Position numbers and translations under genes: made by a program
Shown here: piece after piece, positions 30,101 to 40,112 of the stretch
Position numbering within the stretch: the first letter of the stretch is position 1
Layout: every line of letters begins with the position of its first letter
Notes under the pieces: model-generated
Databases searched by the model: none
Told to the model about the DNA's origin: nothing
Seen by the model: only the letters and a program-made list of their open reading frames with translations
Assembly: GCA_019313915.1 (NCBI GenBank)
Contig: JAFDAJ010000005.1
Location: forward strand, 1-54,839
DNA length: 54,839 nucleotides
Direction of reading: 5' to 3'
DNA from: Deltaproteobacteria bacterium
GTDB lineage: Bacteria > Myxococcota_A > Polyangia > Polyangiales > Houyiibacteriaceae

Positions 30101-31381
30101 ATGCGCACGGGTCAACAACTCGAAGCGTTTTCCACGATGTTGGGAGTCGTGGCATCCGTCGCCGTGCATCTGGCAGCGCTCGCATACATCGCAACCATCA
30201 GCGCCCAGTTCGACTTCGACTTCGAGCTCACACTACCGGCGGAGGTGGAGTTCGGCCTGACAGGCGAGATGGAAATGGCCGCTGCGCCGGCACCACCGCG
30301 AGCCACAGGCGCAACGGACCCAAGGTGGTCGGGCGAACCCAATCAAGAGGGGGAGCACCCCACCACAGACGCCGGAGTCCCGCTCGACCCTGATACCGAC
30401 GCTGACACCGACACCGACACCGACGCTGACCCTGACACTGAACCCGATCCCCCCCCCGTCGCGGCTCCCACCCTCTCGGGCCCTTCCCGCATCCCCCCGG
30501 GCGCTCAACTGGCCCTCCGCGTCGACATGAAACGGGTGCGCGAATCCGCGCTGGCGCCCGATGTCACCAGCTTCTTGCAGGGGGTTCCCGACTGGCAGCT
30601 CCTGCTCGAGGGATCCGGGATCGATCCTGTGGAGGACCTCGACCGGCTGTTGGTCGCTACGCCCAATTTGCAGCGCTCCAAGCTCGTGCTCGCCGGACGG
30701 CACCGTCGCGATGCGAGCTTTGCGCGCAGGAGCGTCAAGCGCCTGGCGCGCTCACGAGGCAAAGGTGTGCGTTGGCGGCAGCGTTACGGAGTGGCGACTG
30801 CACCGTGGTACAACCTCGACCGAACACCGCGAACGATCGCGCTCCTGAGCGCCCATCATTTCAGCATCATGCGCCGTCAGGATCTCCAACGCATCCTCGC
30901 GATGACGAAGGCGCGCGAGCTTCGAGATGCCAAAAAGGAGGGGCTCGTCGCCGCGCGCGGTCCCGACGCATTGCTCTCAATGGGACCGGAAGAAGCGATT
31001 TCACTCGAGGTCGAGGGCGTGCATCGCTTCATCATCGGGAACATCAAGCACGTACCGGTACGACTGCGTCTAGCCATACGCGAGACCGGTCCGGATGAAG
31101 CGACTGTCAGTGTCCTGGCGACCTACGCCTCGGAAGACGATGCGCGCGGTGCGTCGGTCTATTGGAAGAAAGTCGCTGAGTTCTATTCACAGCAGCTGAT
31201 CATGACGATCGCGGGCTTTGGGAAGACCCTTCGGCGAATGGAGTTCGCGCCCGACGAGGATCGCATCCAAGTGTCCTTCACCCTCAGCGCTGATCAGATT
31301 CGCTTCATTCTCAGCTACGCGGAAGGCCGGCTGCGTGGCGCAGCATCGACGCGACGGCAACCAACAAAAAAGGGGCCCTGA
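30101..31381 (+). CDS. Membrane-anchored hypothetical protein with Asp/Thr repeat linker
   Basis: I do not recognise this 426-residue protein. It has one N-terminal helix (about residues 14-34), then a Pro/Ala region and a linker of DTDADTDTDTDADPDTEPDP, and a globular C-terminal domain (about 130-415) with strands such as LALRVDMKRVRESALAPDV, SKLVLAGRHRRD and TIALLSAHHFSIM. The N-terminal helix plus extended linker is like TonB-type or gliding-envelope proteins. The gene diverges from the L,D-transpeptidase. Its stop codon lies in the loop of a terminator. Confidence 0.55.
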   Translation: MRTGQQLEAFSTMLGVVASVAVHLAALAYIATISAQFDFDFELTLPAEVEFGLTGEMEMAAAPAPPRATGATDPRWSGEPNQEGEHPTTDAGVPLDPDTDADTDTDTDADPDTEPDPPPVAAPTLSGPSRIPPGAQLALRVDMKRVRESALAPDVTSFLQGVPDWQLLLEGSGIDPVEDLDRLLVATPNLQRSKLVLAGRHRRDASFARRSVKRLARSRGKGVRWRQRYGVATAPWYNLDRTPRTIALLSAHHFSIMRRQDLQRILAMTKARELRDAKKEGLVAARGPDALLSMGPEEAISLEVEGVHRFIIGNIKHVPVRLRLAIRETGPDEATVSVLATYASEDDARGASVYWKKVAEFYSQQLIMTIAGFGKTLRRMEFAPDEDRIQVSFTLSADQIRFILSYAEGRLRGAASTRRQPTKKGP

Positions 31382-31394
31382 GGGGCCCCTTTTT
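31367..31394. terminator. Bidirectional rho-independent terminator
   Basis: AAAAAGGGGCCC pairs with GGGCCCCTTTTT around a TGAG loop, a twelve-base-pair stem with T-runs on both strands. It serves both the rightward gene ending at 31381 and the leftward HU gene ending at 31419. The rightward gene's TGA stop is the loop itself, so its last codons are part of the stem. Confidence 0.9.
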
Positions 31395-31418
31395 CTCGAT
31401 TCGTTTTGTCTCAGTGAC

Positions 31419-31733
31419 TCAGAGGACGAGGTCCTTGAGTTTCTTGAGAGGCGTTGCACGGATCTTCTTGGACGCAGCCTTGGGCGGAAGCATCATCTCC
31501 TCGCCGGTTGCTGGATTGCGTCCCATCCGAGCCGGTTTCGCTGGAATCTTACGAACTTTGAGTTTGATCATATCGGGAATGACAAACTCCCCGGGGCCAC
31601 GGCGACCAAGCTCTTTCTTGACGAGGTCTTGAAGTGCATCAAAAACCCCCACAATTTCCTTCTTGGTGAGGCCGGTCTTTTCTGCCAGCTCACTCATGGT
31701 CTGAGCTTTCGTCATTCGCTTGCCTGCTACCAT
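31419..31733 (-). CDS. HU/IHF-family DNA-binding protein
   Basis: The 104-residue protein has the HU/IHF layout: MTKAQTMSELAEKTGLTKKE in the helical dimer part, then FVIPDMIKLKVRKIPAKPAR in the strand/arm region and a GRNPATGEEM motif with the intercalating Pro. It bends or compacts DNA as a dimer. Compared with HU the N-terminus is extended by about six residues, and the last residues are a Lys-rich segment. The ATG at 31733 follows AGGAGGG. A strong bidirectional terminator stands at its 3' end. Confidence 0.9.
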   Translation of the reverse strand: MVAGKRMTKAQTMSELAEKTGLTKKEIVGVFDALQDLVKKELGRRGPGEFVIPDMIKLKVRKIPAKPARMGRNPATGEEMMLPPKAASKKIRATPLKKLKDLVL

Positions 31734-32123
31734 AATTCCCTCCTAACTCTCTGCCCTGCCGCTTCGATCCAGTAAAAAAGGCCCCCAAAAGAAGCCCTAG
31801 ACAGGCACGGCGCCATCTATGCCTAGGTTTTTCCATGCTGACAAGGGCCTTTGTGCGATTTGGCAAACAAATTTCTAGGGGTTAATCGATCGAGGGCAGC
31901 ACACCATCGAGTCTCGGCCGACCCAGACGCATCGCACAGAGGAAGTTACCCACAGGCCGTCCACAGCTTCCCGACCACTCACGTCGTGCTTGGGCGCGCA
32001 AGCTGAGCAAGAAGCAAATCAATTCTAGTTTCAACCAGTTACGCGCCAAAATATCGGAGGCGCTCGAACATTGAGCACTCGAATTCATGAGCGCCGAGAA
32101 GGGTTTTCCACACGCTTGGGCGC
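31734..32123. other. 390-base AT-richer gap between HU and ybeY
   Basis: No gene seen. The HU side holds an imperfect inverted repeat, CCTAG-ACA-GGCA against TGCCTAGG (about 31797-31834), followed by T5 on the plus strand. Further in are DnaA-box-like words: TTACCCACA (31946-31954, eight of nine to TTATCCACA), GTCCACAG (near 31960) and TTTTCCACA (32104-32112). The stretch 32000-32100 is clearly AT-richer than its neighbours. HU's promoter should lie on the left, but no convincing -10 was found. An open minus frame across here (31882-32559) carries no recognisable protein. Confidence 0.5.
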
Positions 32124-32567
32124 TCAGTGGGCGGCGCCGACAGCGGCCAAGAGATCCTCTGTTCGTGCCTTCATTTCCTGCTCTTCTCGCTTGTTGGCGT
32201 GGTCGTATCCGAGAAGATGAAGCAGCCCGTGGGCCAGCAAGAACGTGACTTCTTGGATGATTGGGCGATCGTGTTCCGCCGCCTGGCGGGTCGCGGTGGG
32301 CAGCGAAATCACGACATCGCCAAGCAGCCCTGGGCTCGACGCCGGGCCGGGGCCCTCTTGCATCGGGAATGCGAGGACGTCGGTGGCCGTGTTCGTCTTC
32401 CTGTAGCGGTGGTTGAGGGCGCGAATGGTCGCGTCGTCGCAGAGCAGGATCGAAAGCTCCGCGTCGCGAAGCCCCAAAGACTCGAGCATTGCCTCGGCGC
32501 GCCACGACAGCTCCCCGTGACGAACCGAGCGACGCTCCAAACCACGCGAACGGAGCCATACCGGCAT
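32124..32567 (-). CDS. ybeY: Endoribonuclease YbeY (rRNA maturation)
   Basis: The 147-residue metalloenzyme has the zinc-binding motif HGLLHLLGYDH. The upstream conserved element LNHRYRKTNTATDVLAFPM is also complete. YbeY takes part in 16S 3'-end maturation and ribosome quality control. I chose the ATG at 32567 (MPVWLRSRG); the open frame up to 32765 lacks homology and would overlap the divergent gene. Confidence 0.93.
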   Translation of the reverse strand: MPVWLRSRGLERRSVRHGELSWRAEAMLESLGLRDAELSILLCDDATIRALNHRYRKTNTATDVLAFPMQEGPGPASSPGLLGDVVISLPTATRQAAEHDRPIIQEVTFLLAHGLLHLLGYDHANKREEQEMKARTEDLLAAVGAAH

Positions 32568-32650
32568 CGTCTGGCTACTGCCTCCCCCGCCTGATTCGGT
32601 CAAGCCGGGCCGCGGGATGCCCCGAGCGAGCCGATTGCTATGCTCCGCGG

Positions 32651-33793
32651 GTGTTCGAGAAAGTATTGATCTTGCGGCGCGGAGAGGCCGCGACCCGCGT
32701 CGCGCGCACGTGTCGGCGGATGGGGGTGGAATCCATTGTCGTCGCCCCGAAAGGTGCCCCGGCAAGCCGCCACATCGAAGCTGCGGACGGGAGCATCGAG
32801 GTCGACTTCGAAGAAGCTACGGCGATTCCGACCGACCAACTCCCAGCGATTCTCGAACAGTCCGGCGCCGACGCAGCGCACCTCGGATACCAGGGCCAGC
32901 CGGAGATGTTCGAGCTGGCGAGCGCGGCCGAAAAGGCCGACGTGGCCGTAGTCGGGACTGACCTCGACGTATTGGGTGCGCTCACCGACCCAGCCACCAT
33001 TCGCGCCGCCGCGGAGCGTGCACATGTCCGAACGATCCACGATGCCGAGGATTTGCCGCAGCCACGTGAAATCGGCGTGCTCGTCGCCGCGGATTCCCAT
33101 GGCGAGACCACCGCCATTGCGGAATGCGACCGCAGCCTGTCGACGTCGGAGCACACCCTCATTCACGAAACTCCGTCGCCTGAGTTCCTCTTCCGCTCCG
33201 ACGGCGAGGCATTTCGAATGGCGCTGTTTGAGAGTGCCAGGCGCCTCGCCGCCGAGCTTCGCTATGCCGGGCTTCTCGAAGTGAAGTTTCAGATCGATCC
33301 CTCCGGATTTTCTTGGGTATCCGACGTCAAGATCGGCTTGCCCCGGCACCACACCCTCATCGAAATGGTCACGCGCGTGGACCTGGTCGCGCTGCAACTT
33401 CGAATCGCGTCGGGCGAACCGATCCCCGAAGAGCTGGAGACCGTCGAAGCTCGAGGGCACGCGCTAGACGCAGCTATCCTCGCGCTCGACCAACAGGACG
33501 CTATCGTTTCCTCGTACTCTGTGGCACCCGCATCGCAGGAGCGCGTTCGCGCGACCTCGTCGGCCACCGTGGGCTTGCCACTGCCAGCCGATGACCGCCC
33601 GTTGATCGCGAAGCTGTCCACGTACGCGCCCATCCGCCACCGAGCGCTCCTCTCGATGGATCGCATGTTGGCCGAGATGCGGGTCGAGCCGTTCTCGACC
33701 AACGTCGAAGCACTACGACGAATCCTCTGCGACTACTCGTTTCGCGCAGGGCAATACGACAGAGAAGCCGCCGTACGATTTGCTGCGGGCTGA
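32651..33793 (+). CDS. Biotin-carboxylase-like pseudoenzyme
   Basis: The 380-residue protein aligns along its length with AccC-type biotin carboxylase (about 450 residues). FEKVLILRRGEAATRVARTC matches the N-terminal ANRGE region, DAAHLGYQGQPEMFE matches the HPGYGFLSEN region, and LIEMVTRVDLVALQLRIASG matches TEMITGVDLIKEQLRIAAG. The ATP-grasp glycine-rich loop (GGGGGRGM) is missing. The metal/catalytic stretch around IEMNTRIQVEHP has become SDVKIGLPRHHT, losing the Asn, Arg and Glu. It should not carboxylate biotin; a regulatory or scaffold role is a guess. The GTG at 32651 matches the AccC start. No BCCP or transcarboxylase gene is nearby. Confidence 0.7.
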   Translation: MFEKVLILRRGEAATRVARTCRRMGVESIVVAPKGAPASRHIEAADGSIEVDFEEATAIPTDQLPAILEQSGADAAHLGYQGQPEMFELASAAEKADVAVVGTDLDVLGALTDPATIRAAAERAHVRTIHDAEDLPQPREIGVLVAADSHGETTAIAECDRSLSTSEHTLIHETPSPEFLFRSDGEAFRMALFESARRLAAELRYAGLLEVKFQIDPSGFSWVSDVKIGLPRHHTLIEMVTRVDLVALQLRIASGEPIPEELETVEARGHALDAAILALDQQDAIVSSYSVAPASQERVRATSSATVGLPLPADDRPLIAKLSTYAPIRHRALLSMDRMLAEMRVEPFSTNVEALRRILCDYSFRAGQYDREAAVRFAAG

Positions 33794-33806
33794 CGCCAGA
33801 CGTTCG

Positions 33807-35141
<1,335 letters not shown>

Positions 35142-35156
35142 CTAGGCTCGGCCGCC

Positions 35157-36017
35157 ATGCACGCTTTGCTGTTCATTCCTTGGTTCCGTCTCGAGTCGTG
35201 GGACATCCCACTACCGTTCTCACTCCCCGTCTTGGGCGACACGTTGTCGATTCAGCCATTCGGCGTTCTGGTGGCCACCGGAGTGCTCGTCGGTGCGTGG
35301 GTGGCGGGCCGATTCGCACAAAGGAACGGTCTCGACACCATCGCAACAGGCGACCTGGTGACTTACGCGGTCGTGACCGGCTTCATCCTCGGCTACTTTT
35401 TGAACGGCCTGTTTTACGAACGTGAAACCTTGATGGAAGTCCTACGCCATCCCTCCATGTTATTCTCGACTTGGCTCGGACTCTCCTCGTACGGCGGCTT
35501 CTTCGGCGGCATTCTCGGATGCTTCATCTGGCGCTACCGAAAAAAGATGCCGCTGCTCCCCTACGCCAACGCGGTCTGTTTCGGCTTGCCGTTTGGATGG
35601 TTCTTCGGGCGCATGGGCTGCTTTGTCGTCCATGACCACGCTGGCAAGGTCACTGACTTCGCACTGGCGGTCGCCGACTATCGATTCGGCGCCCCTCCGT
35701 TTCAGCCGCGCCACGACCTCGGCTTCTACGAAGTCCTGTACTCAGCCGCTATCATCGCGCTCTTCATCTGGCTCGAGCGCCGGAGCCGCCGCCCGGTCGG
35801 CTTCTACTGCGTGATGCTCCCGTTGGTGTACGCGCCGGTGCGCTTCTTACTCGACTTCCTCCGCGCCGCGCCCCTCGAAGGCGGCGACGTTCGATACGTC
35901 GGGCTGACGCCGGCGCAGTGGTCGTCAATCGCCATGGTCGGCATCGGGATCGCCGTGTGGCAGTTCGGCGTGAAGCCGCGGATGGCCGAGGGCGAGCCGG
36001 AGAGCGCCAACGCCTAA
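35157..36017 (+). CDS. lgt: Prolipoprotein diacylglyceryl transferase
   Basis: The 286-residue multi-spanning membrane enzyme transfers diacylglyceryl from phosphatidylglycerol to the lipobox Cys of prolipoproteins. The Lgt signature region reads GWFFGRMGCFVVHDHAGK: the essential Arg is kept, while the Asn of GRxGN is a Cys, a variant I believe occurs in other phyla. I chose the ATG at 35157 (MHALLFIPW); in-frame ATGs at 35133 and 35139 and a TTG at 35112 are alternatives. The several lipoproteins in the window would be its clients. Confidence 0.9.
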   Translation: MHALLFIPWFRLESWDIPLPFSLPVLGDTLSIQPFGVLVATGVLVGAWVAGRFAQRNGLDTIATGDLVTYAVVTGFILGYFLNGLFYERETLMEVLRHPSMLFSTWLGLSSYGGFFGGILGCFIWRYRKKMPLLPYANAVCFGLPFGWFFGRMGCFVVHDHAGKVTDFALAVADYRFGAPPFQPRHDLGFYEVLYSAAIIALFIWLERRSRRPVGFYCVMLPLVYAPVRFLLDFLRAAPLEGGDVRYVGLTPAQWSSIAMVGIGIAVWQFGVKPRMAEGEPESANA

Positions 36018-36025
36018 TCGCTACT

Positions 36026-36037
36026 GGCCCGAAGGCC
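36026..36037. terminator. Short hairpin between convergent lgt and mutS2
   Basis: GGCC-CGAA-GGCC, a four-base-pair GC stem with a stable tetraloop (TTCG on the minus strand), directly before the mutS2 stop. There is no T-run, so termination is uncertain. Confidence 0.25.
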
Positions 36038-38416
36038 CTACTTGAGAGACACAACGGTCACCTGAGGGCCGCCTTCGTCTTGGGTGGCCTGGCGGAACCC
36101 TTCGACATAGGTGGTATCGCGCGACAGGTGCTCGTGGATCGCCCCTCGGAGTGCCCCACTCCCGACCCCGTGGACGATGAACGCGATCGCTTCGGCAGCC
36201 CCGTACATTCGATCGAGGAAAGCCTCGGCCGATGCAACCGCATCGTCTGCGCGAAGCCCACGAACGTCGAGCGTATTGTCGGTCGTCCGGAGGGCTCTCT
36301 GCGGCTTTGGATGCGCCCCGGAAACCGCCCTCGGCTCTCTTGCGGGCGGCGCAGAGACTTGCTTGAGCGCGCGCAAGTCGGTCACATTGACCCAGAGCTT
36401 CATCATACCCGCAGACACGCGCACCTTGCCGCGCGCAGGCCCTTCGATCACGTCAGCAACGCTTCGAAGCCGTTCGACCCACACGCGGTCACCGACCCGA
36501 ACGGCATTTGCATCGAGCGCGGCGGTTTCCACCGGCTCGGGCTCCAACGACGAACGATGGGCGTCCAGTTCGGCGAGTAGCGCGCCTCCATCACGGAGCA
36601 CCTCGGAGGCCTCCGCGACCGACTCGGCTTTGGAACGCTGGCGAAGCTCCTTCTTGGCGTGGTCGAGCCTGCCATGAAGCTCTCTGACCTGATCGACCAA
36701 TTTCTGTGCTTCGCGACCGAGCCCTTTCGCCTCGCGCGCCTTGAGCTCTTGGCGACGCATCTCGAGCTTCGCGCGCTCCTGCGTGACCTCTCCCCGCTCG
36801 CCTTCGAGAGCCGACTGCTCTTCCTGCACCGCCTTGGTTGCCGCTTCGAGCTTCGCAACCAAGGTCTCGAAATTTCGAGAATGCTCCGGGAGCGTGCGGC
36901 GCGCCTGATCGATGACTTCCGTGGGAATCCCGTATCGACGCGCGACCTCGAGCGCGTTGGAGCCGCCCGGCACGCCCATCGTCAGCCGGAACGTGGGCGC
37001 CATGTTGTCGAAGTCGAAGCCGACCGAGGCGTTGTGCATGTTTTCGCGTTCGGCCGCCAGTGCCTTCAAGGCTTCGTAGTGCGTCGTCACCGCGACCGCG
37101 GTTCGGCGCTCGACCAGGGTCTCCACGATCGCGCACGCCAGTGCGGCGCCGGCTTCGGGGTCAGTCGCGCCCGCTAGCTCGTCGAGTAACACCAGCACTC
37201 GCTCACCCGCTTGCTCGAGCACACTGCGGAGCGTGACCAGATGCGCGGAGAATGTGGATAGGCTTCGGGCGAGGCTCTGCTCGTCGCCCACCGCCGCAAG
37301 CACAGGCGAGAAGAATCCGCAAATGCTCCCCTCGTCGACCGGAATCGCCAAACCCGCTCGGGTCATGAGCGCTGCCAAACCGAGCATCTTGAGGGCGACG
37401 GTCTTGCCGCCAGCGTTCGGCCCGGAAATCACCAGCGCTTCGCCGCCCGAGAGCTCGATGTCGTTGGGGACCACCTCGGCGCCACTCAAAACCAACGACG
37501 GATGGCGAGCCGCGCGCAAGGAGATGCGCGGCTCCTGGCACAGCTCGACGAAGTGTGCGTCCAGATCGACGGCGAGCTGGGCGCTCGCGCCGCGCAAATC
37601 GGCGTGGTTGAGGGCCTCGGCCGCAGCGCGGAGCTGGGGCACATACTGACGCACCAACTCCGAGACGGCGGCGAGGATCCGCCGCTCCTCTCGCTCGAGC
37701 TCGCCCTGAGCCATCTTGAGACGGTTGCCTCGTTCGATGAGCTCCCGCGGTTCCACGAAAATGGTCGCACCGCTCGCGCTCGAGCCGTGCACGATTCCGT
37801 GGAATCGTTCGTGCGCATCGGTACGCACCGGAAGCACGTAGCGTCCCTCTCGAATCGTATAAAACGAATCCTGCAAGATGGCGCTGCGCTTCTGGATCAG
37901 GTCTTCGAGCTTCCGAACGATCCGTCCACGAAGGTTGCCCACCTCTTCACGAAGACGCGCGAGCTCGGCGCTGGCGGAATCGAGGATCGTGCCGTCATCG
38001 CCAATCGACATGCCAACCTCTTCTTCGAGACCGTCAAGCGTGGGATCGATCGCACACACCCGATGCAAATACGGAACGCTGTCTTTTCGCTGGCCGAGAA
38101 ACCGTCGAAGCGCCGCCGCTGCTCGCAAGGTCATGCGGATGTCCTTCAGCGCGCCGCCGCCGAGCACCCCTTCTCGCTCGAGGTGTTGCAACGACGATGC
38201 GATCTCGCAGATACCGTCGAGTGGCAGGGACTCGTTCCGGTCGAGCAGGGTCCACGCTTCTTTCGTCTCCGCAAGCGCGCGCTTGGTCTCTTCGAACGAT
38301 GGAGCGATCTCTAAGGAAAGACCTTCGCCGAGCGGTCCCCGGCAGCGAACGGCAACCGCCTGCTCTATCTGGCCCCACTCGAGATCCTCTAGCGTTTTGC
38401 GCTCGGCGTCGCTCAC
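36038..38416 (-). CDS. mutS2: Endonuclease MutS2
   Basis: The roughly 792-residue protein has a MutS core ATPase with Walker A GPNAGGKTVALK (about residues 330-340) and VLVLLDELAGATDPEAGAAL. A charged coiled coil follows, then a C-terminal Smr nuclease domain starting LDVRGLRADDAVASAEAFLD with HGVGSGAL. It lacks the mismatch-recognition domain of MutS1. In other bacteria MutS2 acts on recombination intermediates and collided ribosomes. I chose the GTG at 38416 because it overlaps the kinase stop as GTGA; a GTG at 38425 adds three residues. Confidence 0.95.
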   Translation of the reverse strand: MSDAERKTLEDLEWGQIEQAVAVRCRGPLGEGLSLEIAPSFEETKRALAETKEAWTLLDRNESLPLDGICEIASSLQHLEREGVLGGGALKDIRMTLRAAAALRRFLGQRKDSVPYLHRVCAIDPTLDGLEEEVGMSIGDDGTILDSASAELARLREEVGNLRGRIVRKLEDLIQKRSAILQDSFYTIREGRYVLPVRTDAHERFHGIVHGSSASGATIFVEPRELIERGNRLKMAQGELEREERRILAAVSELVRQYVPQLRAAAEALNHADLRGASAQLAVDLDAHFVELCQEPRISLRAARHPSLVLSGAEVVPNDIELSGGEALVISGPNAGGKTVALKMLGLAALMTRAGLAIPVDEGSICGFFSPVLAAVGDEQSLARSLSTFSAHLVTLRSVLEQAGERVLVLLDELAGATDPEAGAALACAIVETLVERRTAVAVTTHYEALKALAAERENMHNASVGFDFDNMAPTFRLTMGVPGGSNALEVARRYGIPTEVIDQARRTLPEHSRNFETLVAKLEAATKAVQEEQSALEGERGEVTQERAKLEMRRQELKAREAKGLGREAQKLVDQVRELHGRLDHAKKELRQRSKAESVAEASEVLRDGGALLAELDAHRSSLEPEPVETAALDANAVRVGDRVWVERLRSVADVIEGPARGKVRVSAGMMKLWVNVTDLRALKQVSAPPAREPRAVSGAHPKPQRALRTTDNTLDVRGLRADDAVASAEAFLDRMYGAAEAIAFIVHGVGSGALRGAIHEHLSRDTTYVEGFRQATQDEGGPQVTVVSLK

Positions 38417-39987
38417 TGAGCCCACTCGGGAACCTTGAGGTCCGAGGAACGGGTCGGCTTCTCGCGCTTTCGCTTGGGGGCCTCCACTTTGCGGGACTTG
38501 GGCCGGGACTTCTTCGGGGCCTGGAGCTCGATCAAAACGCTTTCCTCTTGGGTCGGGGTGATCGCGGTGCGCCCCCTTCGTTTACCAAGCTTGGCGCGAA
38601 TCACCAGCGTCGACCCACGCTCGGCCGCGAGCGTGCATGGCGCCGCGGCGCAAGCCTCCGACCCATCGTCGAGCATGATTCTCGCCCCGACGGGGTCGGT
38701 CGCGACGTGAACGTTGACGAACGTGAGCACTGGCTCGACATTGACGAGGAGCGGCTCAAGGGCCTCGGTTGGCTCGGCTAGCTCGGCTGGAGGGTTGAGT
38801 TCCGCTGACGCGGTGCTTGCGTCGGCTTCGCTCCACTGACCCGCCATGGGACCCAAAGCGACCCACGCGAGCGCGGCGACGACAGCCGAAACGGTCGTCG
38901 CCCAGACCCAGCGAGACGTCTTGCGGTGTGGCACCGGCGCGAGGTAACTCAGCGAAGGCGGGCCAAATGCCGAAGGCGGGGTCTTCACGGTCGCGCGGCT
39001 CAAACGCCCGTCGAGAGCGCAGCTGACCGCCTCTGCAAGCTCTTCGGTGTCCTGATAGCGGTCGTCAGGATCCTTGGCGAGCGCCTTTCGAATCACCAGT
39101 TCGAGCTCTCGGCTGACCTTGGCGTTCGGATTCAGCTCGTCGATCGGCGGCAACTCAGCGAACAAGTGCTGAGTGAGCACTCCCATGAACGTGTCGCCCT
39201 CGAACGGAACCCGGCCCGCCAGACACTCATAAAGAATGATGCCGAGCGCATACACGTCAACGCGGTGATCCAGATCCTTCCCGGCTGCTTGCTCGGGCGA
39301 CATGTATTCCGGCGTGCCGAAAATCATCCCCGTCTTGGTGAGCTTGCGGCCCGGCGCGCCATCGGTTTCGATGTCACTCATCTTGGCGATACCGAAATCG
39401 ACGATCTTCACGAAATCGTCGACGCCATCGCGCTTGGTCAGGAAGATGTTTTCGGGCTTGATGTCGCGATGCACGATCCCTTTGGCGTGCGTCGCCGATA
39501 GCGCTCGGCAGCACTGAAGCACGATGCCGCACACTCGATCGGCATCGACGGTGACCTCTCTGCCGAGAACGTTCCCCAGGTCTTCGCCGTCGAGAAACTC
39601 CATGATGAAGTAGCTGGCGCCGCCGGTGGTCTCACCGAAATCAGAGATGTCGACGATATTCTCGTGACCGATCCGCGATGCGCTTTTGGCTTCTTGTCGG
39701 AAACGCGCAACGACATCGGGACGACGCGACAGGTCATCGCGGAGGACCTTGATCGCCACTCGCTTGTCGATGTCGCGGTGGAGCCCCTCGTAGACCAGCC
39801 CCATGCCACCCTCGCCGATGCGGCTTTTCACCACATAGCGGCCAGCCAGCACGCTGCCGACGAGCGGATCGTCCGGGTTGAGGGGACTGATGCTCATCTG
39901 CGACGTCGTCACGAGACGCGTGGCGTCGACGGGGCAGAATACCTCTCCCCGACCGTAATCAACTCTGCAGGCAGGACATACCTTCAT
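38413..39987 (-). CDS. Membrane Ser/Thr protein kinase with N-terminal zinc ribbon and PEGA-like domain
   Basis: The 524-residue protein opens with a zinc-ribbon-like CPAC...C motif (C4, C7, C18). The PknB-type kinase domain follows: GEGGMG at 59-64, catalytic K80, HRDIKPEN at 173-180, DFG at 197-199 and APE-type GTPEYMSPEQ. A membrane helix lies at about 352-372. The outer part has a PEGA-like carrier (VATDPVGARIMLDDGSEACA) and a basic tail. All catalytic residues are present. It ends with a GTGA overlap with mutS2. I chose the ATG at 39987 (MKVCPACRVDYG). Confidence 0.9.
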   Translation of the reverse strand: MKVCPACRVDYGRGEVFCPVDATRLVTTSQMSISPLNPDDPLVGSVLAGRYVVKSRIGEGGMGLVYEGLHRDIDKRVAIKVLRDDLSRRPDVVARFRQEAKSASRIGHENIVDISDFGETTGGASYFIMEFLDGEDLGNVLGREVTVDADRVCGIVLQCCRALSATHAKGIVHRDIKPENIFLTKRDGVDDFVKIVDFGIAKMSDIETDGAPGRKLTKTGMIFGTPEYMSPEQAAGKDLDHRVDVYALGIILYECLAGRVPFEGDTFMGVLTQHLFAELPPIDELNPNAKVSRELELVIRKALAKDPDDRYQDTEELAEAVSCALDGRLSRATVKTPPSAFGPPSLSYLAPVPHRKTSRWVWATTVSAVVAALAWVALGPMAGQWSEADASTASAELNPPAELAEPTEALEPLLVNVEPVLTFVNVHVATDPVGARIMLDDGSEACAAAPCTLAAERGSTLVIRAKLGKRRGRTAITPTQEESVLIELQAPKKSRPKSRKVEAPKRKREKPTRSSDLKVPEWAQ

Positions 39988-40052
39988 AACGGCAATTTGT
40001 GGGCTAACTCCCCTAAATTCACGGTAGCATCGCGATTGTTGGAGGGTCAAAG

Positions 40053-40100
40053 ATGGAGCCCGATTCGCACGCTCCCGTTGCCAATCGAAACCAGCTTTGA
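40053..40100 (+). CDS. 15-residue leader ORF in frame upstream of mutL
   Basis: A strong GGAGGG (40041-40046) stands six bases before this ATG, and the ORF encodes M-E-P-D-S-H-A-P-V-A-N-R-N-Q-L, then TGA. The mutL GTG follows 12 bases later in the same frame and has no good ribosome site of its own. It may be a leader that couples or limits mutL translation, or a former N-terminal extension cut off by the TGA. No homologue is known to me. Confidence 0.35.
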   Translation: MEPDSHAPVANRNQL

Positions 40101-40112
40101 TACGCGCACGCC

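Noticed and set aside
31882-32559. 225-codon minus-strand frame over the ybeY 5' half and the gap
   Set aside because: It is out of frame with ybeY, and neither part resembles any protein family.
36111-36677. Plus-strand open frames opposite mutS2
   Set aside because: They come from GC-rich codon mirror effects; MutS2 and its Smr domain are complete on the minus strand.
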